Shown here piece after piece: positions 25,919 to 33,898 of a stretch of 64,000 nt of DNA (position 1 is its first letter; every line of letters begins with the position of its first letter). Both the position numbers and the translations under genes were made by a program. Source of the DNA: DAOUEO01 sp963763495. GTDB lineage: Bacteria; Chloroflexota; Dehalococcoidia; DSTF01; JALHUB01. The notes under the pieces are model-generated. The model had not been told where the DNA came from and made no database searches. It saw only the letters and a list, made by a program, of their open reading frames with translations. The DNA is taken from positions 62,001 through 126,000 of the forward strand of contig CAVXOY010000019.1 of assembly GCA_963763495.1 (NCBI GenBank). The letters are read 5' to 3'.

Positions 25919-26363
25919 GTGTCAGCTCCTCTACCTTACCTCCGGCGGCCTCTATCTTTTGGCGGGCGGAGGCAGAGAACTTGTGGGCACGTATGGTTAG
26001 GGGCCTCTTGAGGGCACCGTTTCCCAAGACTTTGAGCGGCTTCCGCTGGTCTTTGATGATCCGCGCGCTCAACAGCGTCTCCGGCGTCACCTCGCTGCCG
26101 GCGGCAAATCGGTCGAGGCGGGAAAGGTTCACCGTCTCGTATTCGACGCGAAAGATGTTGGTGAAGCCGCGCTTGCGTCCCATGCGGCGGACGAGCGGCA
26201 ACTGGCCGCCTTCAAAGCTGGCGCGGACGCCGCCGCCGGCGCGCGCCTTTTGCCCCTTTAGGCCGCGACCGGAATAGGTGCCGTGGCCGCTGGAGTTGCC
26301 GCGCCCCACTCTCTTGGAGCGGTGGCGGGCGCCAGGCGGTTGCCGCAGATCGTGCTGATACAC
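25905..26363 (-). CDS. rplO: 50S ribosomal protein L15
   Basis: 152 residues: MYQHDLRQPPGARHRSKRVGRGNSSGHGTYSGRGLKGQKARAGGGVRASFEGGQLPL is the glycine-rich L15 start. The C-terminal ARQKIEAAGGKVE completes the family pattern. It overlaps secY. Confidence 0.96.
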   Translation of the reverse strand: MYQHDLRQPPGARHRSKRVGRGNSSGHGTYSGRGLKGQKARAGGGVRASFEGGQLPLVRRMGRKRGFTNIFRVEYETVNLSRLDRFAAGSEVTPETLLSARIIKDQRKPLKVLGNGALKRPLTIRAHKFSASARQKIEAAGGKVEELTHGSE

Positions 26364-26549
26364 CTACCGCTCCTCTTCCACTAACAACAGATGCCGAACC
26401 TTTTGTATCATACCACGCACAGTTGGCGAGTCACCATGAACGACCGACTGGCCCAACCGCCGCAGTCCCAGGGCACGGATCGTGCGCTTCTGGTCCTCGC
26501 GGTAGCCGATGGCGCTCTTCTTCCAGGTGATCTTAAGCGTTGCCGCCAC
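26364..26549 (-). CDS. rpmD: 50S ribosomal protein L30
   Basis: 61 residues, KITWKKSAIGYREDQKRTIRALGLRRLGQSVVHGDSPTVRGMIQKVRHL: the L30 pattern of a lysine start, RTIRALGL and the final V-R-H-L. It overlaps rpsE by 17 bases and abuts rplO. Confidence 0.95.
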   Translation of the reverse strand: MAATLKITWKKSAIGYREDQKRTIRALGLRRLGQSVVHGDSPTVRGMIQKVRHLLLVEEER

Positions 26550-27057
26550 TCTTCACCTCCGCCTTGACAGCGGCCCGCCGCTTCGCCCGCACTGCCCGGG
26601 GGTCTCGAAGACGGGAAAGGCCGAGCATCGTCGCCCGCACCACGTTGACGGGGTTGTCGCTGCCGAGGGACTTGGCCAGGACGTCGCTGACGCCGGCCAC
26701 TTCCATGATGGCGCGAACGCCGCCGCCGGCGATGACACCGGTGCCGGGGGCAGCGGGCTTGATCAGCACCTTGGCGGCGCAGTACTTGCACAGCAGCGAA
26801 TGGGGGATGGTCGATGCGGCAAGCGGCACCTGGATGAGGCTCTTGCGGGCGATTGCCGAGCCCTTACGAATAGCCTCGGCAACTTCCCGCGCCTTCCCCA
26901 TGCCAACGCCGACCTTGCCTCTGCCATCACCCACGACAACGATAGCACTGAAGTGAAAGCGGCGGCCACCCTTGACCACTTTGGCGACACGGTTGATGTG
27001 GACGACCTTCTCGGTCAGTTCCGGCTCAACAGTTTGGAATTGCTCCGCTCTTACCAT
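26533..27057 (-). CDS. rpsE: 30S ribosomal protein S5
   Basis: 174 residues when started at ATG 27057 (MVRAEQFQTVEPELTEKVVHINRVAKVVKGGRRFHFSA). The double-stranded RNA-binding motif GRRFHFSAIVVVGDGRGKVGVGMGKAREV and the S5 C-terminal domain APGTGVIAGGGVRAIMEVAGVSDVLAKSLGSDNPVNVVRAT are intact. The 23 codons upstream of this ATG overlap rplR and are not S5-like. Confidence 0.96.
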   Translation of the reverse strand: MVRAEQFQTVEPELTEKVVHINRVAKVVKGGRRFHFSAIVVVGDGRGKVGVGMGKAREVAEAIRKGSAIARKSLIQVPLAASTIPHSLLCKYCAAKVLIKPAAPGTGVIAGGGVRAIMEVAGVSDVLAKSLGSDNPVNVVRATMLGLSRLRDPRAVRAKRRAAVKAEVKSGGNA

Positions 27058-27070
27058 TACTATAAGTCCT

Positions 27071-27439
27071 TTAGAAGCGCAGGCCCGCCTCGCGCGCGGC
27101 GTCGGCCAGGGCCTTGACGCGCCCATGAAACTTGTAACCGCCGCGGTCGAAGACTACCTGTTCGATACCCTTTTCCCGCGCCCGTTGACCAATGAGGCGG
27201 CCGACGAGGCCGGCGACGGCGGTCTTGGCCTTGCCGTTTGCCTGCGCAGCCATCTCATTTTCCTTGTCGGACGCCGCCATGAGCGTGCGCCCGGAGTCGT
27301 CGTCTATCACTTGGGCATAGATGTGGGTCAGGCTGCGGAAGACGCAGAGGCGAGGCCGAACGGCGGTACCCCGGACCTTCCGGCGTACCCGTCGATGTCG
27401 CCGCTCTCTGGCAGCTACAGCCGTGTGTTGCTTACTCAT
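27071..27439 (-). CDS. rplR: 50S ribosomal protein L18
   Basis: 122 residues, 5S rRNA-binding. RRVRRKVRGTAVRPRLCVFRSLTHIYAQVIDD and VFDRGGYKFHGRVKALADAAREAGLRF are diagnostic. Confidence 0.96.
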   Translation of the reverse strand: MSKQHTAVAARERRHRRVRRKVRGTAVRPRLCVFRSLTHIYAQVIDDDSGRTLMAASDKENEMAAQANGKAKTAVAGLVGRLIGQRAREKGIEQVVFDRGGYKFHGRVKALADAAREAGLRF

Positions 27440-27460
27440 CGCTTATCCTGCTAGCGTTCC

Positions 27461-28009
27461 TTAACCCTTAACGGCCCTTCCCGCCTTGCCGGCCTTGCGG
27501 CGGACCACTTCGCCGGCGTAGCGGATGCCCTTACCTTTGTAGGGTTCCGGCGGGCGAAGGGCGCGGAGATTCGCCGCGATCTGTCCCACCAGTTCCTTGT
27601 CGCTGCCGCGGATGTGAAATCGGTTGGTCCCGTCCGCTTCCAACGTGATGCCCGGCGGCGGCGGTATCTCGACGGGATGGGAGAAACCGAGGCTGAACAC
27701 CAGATTGGCCCCCCGCTGCTCAACCCGATAGCCGAGGCCGTAGATCTCCAGCGTCTTGCTGAAGCCGGTGTCGACGCCGATCACCATGTTGGCGATCAGG
27801 CTGCGGGTGAGGCCGTGGAGAGCACGGTGACGGGGCGCATCGCTGGGACGGCTGACCAGCAGTTGGCCTTCCTCGAGGCGAAGGCTCATCTCCGGGGAGA
27901 CGTCGCGGGACAGATCTCCCTTAGGGCCGCGCACGGTTACGTGCGTGCCTTCTATATCGACCTTCACCCTTTCGGGGAGGGCGATGGGCTGGCGACCCAC
28001 CCTCGACAT
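27461..28009 (-). CDS. rplF: 50S ribosomal protein L6
   Basis: 182 residues: MSRVGRQPIALPERVKVDIEGTHVTVRGPKGDL and the C-terminal PPEPYKGKGIRYAGEVVRRKAGKAG are the L6 signatures. It sits between rpsH and rplR in canonical order. Confidence 0.97.
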   Translation of the reverse strand: MSRVGRQPIALPERVKVDIEGTHVTVRGPKGDLSRDVSPEMSLRLEEGQLLVSRPSDAPRHRALHGLTRSLIANMVIGVDTGFSKTLEIYGLGYRVEQRGANLVFSLGFSHPVEIPPPPGITLEADGTNRFHIRGSDKELVGQIAANLRALRPPEPYKGKGIRYAGEVVRRKAGKAGRAVKG

Positions 28010-28059
28010 CTAAGCTCCTCCTCTAATCCTGTGCGGCCAACGAGCCGGCACTTCGATAC

Positions 28060-28458
28060 TTACCAAACGTAGCAGAGCACCTCACCGCCGATGTGGCGGT
28101 GCCAGGCCTGCGACCCGGTCATGATCCCTTGCGGCGTAGATAGGATGGCGATACCCAGTCCGCCATAGACACGCGGGATCTCGCGCTTTTGCACATAGAC
28201 GCGAAGGCCGGGTTTGCTGACCCGCTGCAGCCCGGAAAGGACGGGCTCTTTCTTGCCGGTGTACGCCAACCGAAGTCGCAGGAACCGGCGGGGGCCTTCG
28301 CTGACCTCCTCGAAATCGCTGACAAAGCCCTCTTCCTTGAGCACGCGAGCGATGGCAACCTTCATCTTGGACGTGGGAAGCCGCAGCTCATCATGCCGAG
28401 CCATGATGGCGTTGCGAATCCGAGTGAGCATATCGGCGATGGGATCAGTCATATTCAT
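28060..28458 (-). CDS. rpsH: 30S ribosomal protein S8
   Basis: 132 residues: DPIADMLTRIRNAIMARHDELRLPTSKMKVAIARVLKEEGFV and the end YGGLGIAILSTPQGIMTGSQAWHRHIGGEVLCYVW are typical of S8, the primary central-domain binder and usual spc-operon autoregulator. Confidence 0.97.
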   Translation of the reverse strand: MNMTDPIADMLTRIRNAIMARHDELRLPTSKMKVAIARVLKEEGFVSDFEEVSEGPRRFLRLRLAYTGKKEPVLSGLQRVSKPGLRVYVQKREIPRVYGGLGIAILSTPQGIMTGSQAWHRHIGGEVLCYVW

Positions 28459-28523
28459 GCTATCGCCTCCTTCCGGGGGTATCTCCGCCGCGCGTCATGC
28501 AGCCCCTCAAGTCTTCTTCCTCC

Positions 28524-28709
28524 CTACCAACTCGATTTCTTGACGCCGGGTAGCTGTCCCACTAGGGCCAGATGGCGGAAACAGATGCGACACATGCCGA
28601 ACATACGCATATACGCCCGGGGGCGACCGCAGAGACGGCAGCGGTTCTTCTGCCGCGTGCTGAACTTGGGCGGCCGTTGAGACTTGACGATCATGGATGT
28701 TTTGGCCAC
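28524..28709 (-). CDS. rpsZ: 30S ribosomal protein S14 type Z (zinc form)
   Basis: 61 residues: a short S14 with four cysteines (CRLCGRPRAYMRMFGMCRICFR) binding zinc, as opposed to the roughly 100-residue zinc-free form. It starts MAKTSMIVKSQRPPKFSTRQKN. Confidence 0.97.
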   Translation of the reverse strand: MAKTSMIVKSQRPPKFSTRQKNRCRLCGRPRAYMRMFGMCRICFRHLALVGQLPGVKKSSW

Positions 28710-28732
28710 AGGTTACTCCTCTTACTGGAGCG

Positions 28733-29278
28733 TCAGTTGTGACTGAAGGGCATTCCCAGTAGCTGCAACAGCCGCTTGCCCTCCTCGTCCGTACTAGCCG
28801 TCGTCACTATTACCACTTGGAGACCGCGGATCTTGTCGATCTTGTCGTACTCGATCTCCGGGAATATCAGTTGCTCACGCAGACCAAGACTGTAGTTGCC
28901 ACGGCCGTCGAAGCCCTTGCCGGAGACGCCGTGGAAGTCGCGGATGCGGGGCAGGGCAGCGTTGACCAGACGGTCATAGAACTCCCACATGCGGTCGCCG
29001 CGAACGGTGACCATGAGGCCGATCGGGTTGCCCTGCCGGACTTTGAAGTTGGCGATGGAGCGCTTCGCCCGGTTGATGACCGGCTTCTGGCCGGCGATAG
29101 CGGCGATGTCGGCGGCAGCCGAATCGAGCGCCTTCGGGTTCTGGAGCGCTTCGCCAAGACCGATGTTGAGCACGATCTTCTCCAGCCGTGGCGCCTCCAT
29201 GGGGTTCGTGTGATTGAACTCCTTCATGAGGGCCGGCAGGACTTCCTGGCGATAGAACTCTTTGAGTCTGGGTGCCAA
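28733..29278 (-). CDS. rplE: 50S ribosomal protein L5
   Basis: 181 residues: NPMEAPRLEKIVLNIGLGEA, GQKPVINRAKRSIANFKVRQGNPIG, and KGFDGRGNYSLGLREQLIFPEIEYDKIDKIRGL are diagnostic. L5 binds 5S rRNA and contacts P-site tRNA. Confidence 0.97.
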   Translation of the reverse strand: MAPRLKEFYRQEVLPALMKEFNHTNPMEAPRLEKIVLNIGLGEALQNPKALDSAAADIAAIAGQKPVINRAKRSIANFKVRQGNPIGLMVTVRGDRMWEFYDRLVNAALPRIRDFHGVSGKGFDGRGNYSLGLREQLIFPEIEYDKIDKIRGLQVVIVTTASTDEEGKRLLQLLGMPFSHN

Positions 29279-29287
29279 GCTCCGCTC

Positions 29288-29602
29288 CTAGTCTATGAAT
29301 TCTCCGCATTTGCGGCAGACACGGGCTCTAACCCCATCGGGGCGCGGGGCGAACCCCACCCGCGTCGGTTTTTGACAGCTCTTGCAGACAAGCATGACGT
29401 TGGACACGCGAATGGGGGCTTCCCGTTCGATGATGCCGGCCTGGGTGCCGTGAGCCTGCGGCTTCTGGTGCTTCTTCACCATGTTGATGCCCTGGACGAC
29501 GAGTCGCCCTTCCCTAGGAATCACGCGGCGGACGGGCCCCTGCTTGCCGCGGTCCTTACCGGTAATGACGAAAACCGTATCGTCACGCTTGATCTTGTTC
29601 AT
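29288..29602 (-). CDS. rplX: 50S ribosomal protein L24
   Basis: 104 residues with a KOW motif: KIKRDDTVFVITGKDRGKQGPVRRVIPREGRLVVQGINMVKKHQ and the basic end RVGFAPRPDGVRARVCRKCG. There are four cysteines, CKSCQ and CRKCG, which may bind zinc; many L24 proteins lack them. The start overlaps rplN by four bases. Confidence 0.95.
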   Translation of the reverse strand: MNKIKRDDTVFVITGKDRGKQGPVRRVIPREGRLVVQGINMVKKHQKPQAHGTQAGIIEREAPIRVSNVMLVCKSCQKPTRVGFAPRPDGVRARVCRKCGEFID

Positions 29603-29967
29603 ACTACCTCTGGCGCGAGAGAGACTATCTTCATAAAGTTCCTTTCCCGCAGTTCTCTCGCCACGGGACCGAAGATGCGGGTGCCCTTCGGGTTTTCAGC
29701 GTCGCTCAAAATGACGGCGGCGTTATCGTCGAAGCGGATGTAGGAGCCGTCCTCACGACCGTAGGTCTTGGCGGTGCGAATCACGACCGCCTTGACTACC
29801 TCGCCCTTCTTGACGCTGCCGCCGGGTTGGGCCTGCTTAACGCTGGCCACGATGACATCGCCGACGCGGGCGTAGCGGCGTCCCGTGCCCCCAGACACTT
29901 GGATGCACATTATCTGGCGGGCGCCGGTGTTGTCGGCCACTTTGAGGCGGCTGTATATCTGGATCAT
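29599..29967 (-). CDS. rplN: 50S ribosomal protein L14
   Basis: 122 residues: MIQIYSRLKVADNTGARQIMCIQVSGGTGRRYARVGDVIVASVKQA and FGPVARELRERNFMKIVSLAPEVV are the L14 signature. It overlaps rpsQ and rplX by four bases each, pointing to translational coupling. Confidence 0.97.
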   Translation of the reverse strand: MIQIYSRLKVADNTGARQIMCIQVSGGTGRRYARVGDVIVASVKQAQPGGSVKKGEVVKAVVIRTAKTYGREDGSYIRFDDNAAVILSDAENPKGTRIFGPVARELRERNFMKIVSLAPEVV

Positions 29968-30584
29968 TCCCCGTCCTGCTTCGTCTCTTCCTCTTCGACA
30001 GCCGGCTCTGCCTCAACGGCGGCTTCGGCGTCGGGCTCTGCATCAGCGACCACCACCGCCGTCTCTGTTTCGGGCTCGGCCTCAGTTGCCGGCTCCGATT
30101 CGGCCGCCGCTTCCACCGAGACTGCCTCTGCTTCGGGCTGAGCCTCAGCTACTACCGACTCCGCCTCGGGCTCGGCCTCAGTTGCCGGCTCCGGCTCGAC
30201 CGCCGCTACCGGCTCCGGCGGCGCCGCCTTCTTCTTCGCTGCCTTGGCGGGCGCGGCCTTTGCCGGCGCCGGGGCTTCGGCGGCAATCCGCTGGAGGATA
30301 GCGTTGTCGATCTCGCGCGGGTCGACCTCGGCCACCTCGTGGCGGGCGATTATCTCAGTCACCCGCCAGCGCTTCTCGCGGGAGAGGGGGCGGCTCTCGA
30401 TGATGCGCACGGTGTCGCCGAGGGCGCAGGCATCTTTTTCGTCATGAGCCTTGTAGCGCTTGGTGAAACGCCTGCTCTTCTTGTAGAGAAGGTGGCGCTT
30501 GTGCTTTTCGACGGCAACGATGACCGTCTTCTGCATCTTGTTGCCGACCACGACGCCCACTTGAGCCCTACGACGGGTGTACAT
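29964..30584 (-). CDS. rpsQ: 30S ribosomal protein S17 with a ~100-residue acidic tail
   Basis: 206 residues, more than twice the usual 80-90. Residues 1-85 are canonical S17 (VGVVVGNKMQKTVIVAVEKHKRH, KRYKAHDEKDACALGDTVRIIESRPLSREKRWRV). From about residue 100 on there is first a Lys/Ala-rich linker (APAKAAKKKAAPPEP) and then about 85 residues of Ala/Glu/Pro/Val repeats (EPATEAEPEAE occurs in near-identical copies). The tail is in frame, uninterrupted and ends at the normal overlap with rplN, so it is a real part of the gene. Confidence 0.95.
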   Translation of the reverse strand: MYTRRRAQVGVVVGNKMQKTVIVAVEKHKRHLLYKKSRRFTKRYKAHDEKDACALGDTVRIIESRPLSREKRWRVTEIIARHEVAEVDPREIDNAILQRIAAEAPAPAKAAPAKAAKKKAAPPEPVAAVEPEPATEAEPEAESVVAEAQPEAEAVSVEAAAESEPATEAEPETETAVVVADAEPDAEAAVEAEPAVEEEETKQDGE

Positions 30585-30587
30585 AGT

Positions 30588-30833
30588 TTAGCTTCCCTCT
30601 GCCTTGGCTGCTTCCCAGACCGCCGTCAGCTCTCGTTCTCGCTGAACGGTCTTGATCCGTGCTATCTGATGTTTGACTTTCGGCAGTTCTCGATGGTTGG
30701 CGAGCTGCCGCGTCGACACCTTGAGGCGCAGGGTGAATAGCTGGCGATAGGACTCCTCCAGCCTCTGAGCGAGGTCGTGGTCGGAGAGGACTCGCAACTC
30801 CTGCACTGCTGTTTTCTTCTTGCGACGAGCCAT
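30588..30833 (-). CDS. rpmC: 50S ribosomal protein L29
   Basis: 81 residues, helical hairpin: VQELRVLSDHDLAQRLEESYRQLFTLRLKVSTRQLANHRELPKVKHQIARIKTVQRER is L29. It has a slightly extended C-terminus. It lies at the polypeptide exit tunnel. Confidence 0.95.
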   Translation of the reverse strand: MARRKKKTAVQELRVLSDHDLAQRLEESYRQLFTLRLKVSTRQLANHRELPKVKHQIARIKTVQRERELTAVWEAAKAEGS

Positions 30834-30837
30834 CGCC

Positions 30838-31257
30838 CTATGCCCCTTCGTGCTCCCTAGCTACAAAGCGCGTCTCGATCGGCAGCTTGTGGGCAGCGAG
30901 GCGCATCGCCTCTTGGGCCACGTTACGCTGCACACCGGCCAGCTCGAAGAGCATACGCCCGGGCTTAACGACCGCCACCCAGCGATCGGGAGCCCCCTTG
31001 CCGCTACCCATGCGGGTCTCGGCCGGCTTGGCGGTGACCGACTTATCGGGGAAGATGCGGATCCAGACCTTGCCGCCACGGCGCACGTAGTGAGTAATCG
31101 CCCGACGGGCGGCTTCTATCTGGCGGGCATCCACCCAGGCCCGGCCGACTGCCTGGAGGCCGAATTCACCAAAGGTGACCTGGTTGCCTCCGGCGGCCAT
31201 GCCGCGCATCTTGCCGCGATGCACTTTGCGGTGCTTGACCCGCTTGGGTTGAAGCAT
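30838..31257 (-). CDS. rplP: 50S ribosomal protein L16
   Basis: 139 residues: MLQPKRVKHRKVHRGKMRGMAAGGNQVTFGEFGLQAV, RKVWIRIFPDKSVTAKPAETRMGSGKGAPDRWVAVVKPGR (approximate) and the LAAHKLPIETRFV end are all present. The arginine in RMGSGKG is the conserved region modified in some bacteria. Confidence 0.97.
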   Translation of the reverse strand: MLQPKRVKHRKVHRGKMRGMAAGGNQVTFGEFGLQAVGRAWVDARQIEAARRAITHYVRRGGKVWIRIFPDKSVTAKPAETRMGSGKGAPDRWVAVVKPGRMLFELAGVQRNVAQEAMRLAAHKLPIETRFVAREHEGA

Positions 31258-31260
31258 CTC

Positions 31261-32020
31261 TTACTCCGAAGCCTTCTCTTCTTGGGAGACGGCGGCCTCC
31301 TCGACGGGGGGTGCTGCCGCTGTCTCCTCTTCAGTCTCTGTTGTCTCGGCGGTCTCTTCCTCTACGGGCACGCACGGGTGCCGGAGCTTTAAGCTCGGGA
31401 AGGATCTCGCCCTTGTATATCCAGACTTTCACACCGATACGGCCGAAGGTCGTATGGGCCTCCGCCGTCCCGTAGTCGATATCCGCACGCAGGGTGTGGA
31501 GAGGCACCTGACCGGATTTCTCCGTCTCGCGACGGGACATCTCGGCGCCACCGAGGCGGCCACCGACGATTATCTTGATCCCCAGCGCTCCCCGCTGCAT
31601 GGTGCGCGTGACCGCCTGCTTCATGGCCCGGCGGTGGGAGACCCGACGCCCGAGTTGCTCGGCAATCGATTGAGCGACGAGCGCGGAGTCGAGCTCCGGC
31701 TGGCGGATCTCGACGATGTTGACGCGTACCCGCCGCCCGCTGAGGCCCTCAAGCTTCTGCCTGAGCTCGTCGACCCTCTGGCCACCCCGCCCGATGACGA
31801 TGCCGGGGCGCGCGGTGTGAACGGTGACGGAGACCATGTTGGCGTTGCGGTCGATCTCGACGCGGGAGATGCCCGCATCGGGCAAGGCCTTGGCGATAGT
31901 GCCCCGGATGGTCAGGTCCTCATGAAGGAGTTCGCTGTAATGCCGGTCGGCGTACCACTTGCTCTGCCAACCGTAGATGACACCGAGGCGGAATCCTATG
32001 GGGTGCACCTTATGGCCCAC
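31261..32020 (-). CDS. rpsC: 30S ribosomal protein S3 with acidic tail (one frame break)
   Basis: Starts at GTG 32020 (VGHKVHPIGFRLG) after GAGGAGGG, two bases from the rplV stop. The KH domain (VTVHTARPGIVIGRGGQRVDELRQKL) and the C-terminal HTLRADIDYGTAEAHTTFGRIGVKVWIYKGEIL are canonical. A straight translation stops at 31331 and leaves a gap. Removing one base near 31372 continues with VPVEEETAETTETEEE and ends at TAA 31261, three bases before rplP. The tail resembles the acidic tails of neighbouring proteins and the spacing fits the operon, so the longer 252-residue form is preferred. Confidence 0.92.
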
Positions 32021-32021
32021 T

Positions 32022-32357
32022 CTATCCCTCCTCTTCGACCACGACGGTGATGTGGCTGGCCCGACGCAGTATGGGGCTGGATCTGCCCCGAGCACGGGCG
32101 CGGCTACGCTTGATGGTTACTGCCTCGTCGGCGTAGGCGGCCTTTATCCGCAGGTCCGACAGGGAAAGCTGGTAGTTGTTCTCAGCATTGGCCGCGGCCG
32201 ACTTGACGACTTTGGCGACGACGCGAGCGCTGGGCACAGGCAGGTAGCGGAGCATAGTAAGCGCCTCGTCGATCCGCTTACCGGGCAGATGCTCGAGCAC
32301 GAGGCGCACCTTGCGCGCCGATACTCCTACTTGCTTCGCCTTGGCGCTAACTTCCAC
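32022..32357 (-). CDS. rplV: 50S ribosomal protein L22
   Basis: 111 residues: VSARKVRLVLEHLPGKRIDEALTMLRYLP and ADEAVTIKRSRARARGRSSPILRRASHITVVV with the tunnel-lining hairpin are typical. Confidence 0.96.
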   Translation of the reverse strand: MEVSAKAKQVGVSARKVRLVLEHLPGKRIDEALTMLRYLPVPSARVVAKVVKSAAANAENNYQLSLSDLRIKAAYADEAVTIKRSRARARGRSSPILRRASHITVVVEEEG

Positions 32358-32393
32358 GAATATCCCTCACTAATCTCATCCGCCGCCTGTGTA

Positions 32394-32684
32394 TTACTTC
32401 CTGCGCACCTGGGTGGTCTGGGCCGTGCGACCGCCGTGGCCGCGGAAGAGACGGGTCATAGCGAACTCTCCCAGCTTGTGACCCACCATGTTCTCGGTGA
32501 TGAAGATGGGCACGTGCCGGCGGCCGTCATGAACACCGACGGTCAGACCAACCATCTCCGGCATGACGGTTGAGGCCCGCGACCAGGTGCGGATAATCGT
32601 CCGCTGGCCGGAGCGCCGGACTGCCTCCACCTTCTTCAGGAGTTTCGGGTCGATGAACGGGCCCTTCTTGGTAGAACGCGACAC
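32394..32684 (-). CDS. rpsS: 30S ribosomal protein S19
   Basis: 96 residues: MSRSTKKGPFIDPKLLKKVEAV, RTIIRTWSRASTVMPEMVGLTVGVHDGRRHVPIFITENMVGHKLGEFA are diagnostic. It contacts S13 in the head. Confidence 0.97.
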   Translation of the reverse strand: MSRSTKKGPFIDPKLLKKVEAVRRSGQRTIIRTWSRASTVMPEMVGLTVGVHDGRRHVPIFITENMVGHKLGEFAMTRLFRGHGGRTAQTTQVRRK

Positions 32685-32693
32685 AGGATTCTC

Positions 32694-33524
32694 CTAGGCT
32701 TTATGCCGGCTTCTGACGATGTACTTGTCGCCGTCATGGCGGCGGCGGGTGCGATAGCCGCGGGCCGGCTTCCCCCAAGGGGTCTTGGGCCCCGGCATAC
32801 CGATAGGCGCTTTTCCTTCACCACCACCGTGGGGATGGTCGCGCGGGTTCATGGCCGAGCCGCGAACCGTCGGACGATGTCCCTTCCAGCGAGAGCGACC
32901 GGCTTTGCCCAGCTTTATCATGCTGTTCTCAACGTTGCTCACCTGGCCGATGGTGGCGGTGCAGTCCGCCGGGACGCGCCGCAACTCGCCGGAGGGCAGC
33001 CGCACGAGGGCGAATTCACCCTCTTTGGCCATGAGCTGGGCGGTCGAGCCGGCGCTGCGGACGATCTGGCCGCCCCGGCCCGGGCTAAGCTCGATGTTAT
33101 GGATCGCGGTGCCGGTGGGTATATCCTTCAGGGCCATGGCGTTGCCCAGCCGGATATCGGCTTTTGGCCCCGCCTCTATCATGTCACCGACTTCGAGGCC
33201 AACCGGCGCCAGTATGTATCTCTTGTCGCCGTCTCGATAGAAGATGAGGGCGATGCGGGCGCTGCGGTTGGGGTCGTACTCGATGCTGGCGACACGACCC
33301 GGCACACCCAGCTTGTCCCGCTTGAAATCGATTATGCGGAGACGCCGGTGGGAACCACCACCGCGGTGGCGCACGGTGATGCGCCCCTGGTTGTTGCGTC
33401 CCGCCTTGCGCCGGAGGGGCTTCAGCAGGGACTTCTCGGGCTCTTTCTTCGTCACTTCGGCGAAGGTGAAGCCGCTCATTCCCCGCCGCCCCGGCGACGT
33501 CGGCTTGTACTGCTTAACCGGCAT
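32694..33524 (-). CDS. rplB: 50S ribosomal protein L2
   Basis: 276 residues: KQYKPTSPGRRGMSG, GRNNQGRITVRHRGGGSHRRLRIIDFKR and the late GSAMNPRDHPHGGGEGKAPIG with the conserved histidine loop near the peptidyl transferase centre are all present. Confidence 0.97.
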   Translation of the reverse strand: MPVKQYKPTSPGRRGMSGFTFAEVTKKEPEKSLLKPLRRKAGRNNQGRITVRHRGGGSHRRLRIIDFKRDKLGVPGRVASIEYDPNRSARIALIFYRDGDKRYILAPVGLEVGDMIEAGPKADIRLGNAMALKDIPTGTAIHNIELSPGRGGQIVRSAGSTAQLMAKEGEFALVRLPSGELRRVPADCTATIGQVSNVENSMIKLGKAGRSRWKGHRPTVRGSAMNPRDHPHGGGEGKAPIGMPGPKTPWGKPARGYRTRRRHDGDKYIVRSRHKA

Positions 33525-33601
33525 CTCTGTCGCTGCCTCTCATCATCGCATCCGGTCCGCCGCTGCCTCTCGCCCGATCGGGCTCCGGCGCCGGCCCCCG
33601 G

Positions 33602-33898
33602 CTATACTCCTTCGATAAGCTCTATCTTGTGGCCCGCCTGCAGGGTCACGATGGCTTTCTTCCAGTCAGGCGCCGCGGCAGGCCCGGTGCGAAAGCGCCG
33701 CACTCTGCCCCGCACGTTCATGACGTTCACGGCCTTCACCTTCACGTCGAAGGCGAGCTCTACGGCATGTTTGATCTGCATTTTGTTGGCAGCCGTCGCC
33801 ACCTTGAAGACGTACTGGTTCTGGCTGGCGAGGATGGTGCTCTTCTCAGTGACCAGCGGCCGCAGGAGGACGGTGTAGGGATGGATCTCTTTAGGCAT
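33602..33898 (-). CDS. rplW: 50S ribosomal protein L23
   Basis: 98 residues: VLLRPLVTEKSTILASQNQYVFKVATAANKMQIKHAVELAFDVKVKAVNVMNVRG is the L23 signature. The protein lies at the tunnel exit and docks trigger factor and SRP. Its ATG overlaps the stop codon of rplD (ATGCCTAA), so it is translationally coupled. Confidence 0.96.
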   Translation of the reverse strand: MPKEIHPYTVLLRPLVTEKSTILASQNQYVFKVATAANKMQIKHAVELAFDVKVKAVNVMNVRGRVRRFRTGPAAAPDWKKAIVTLQAGHKIELIEGV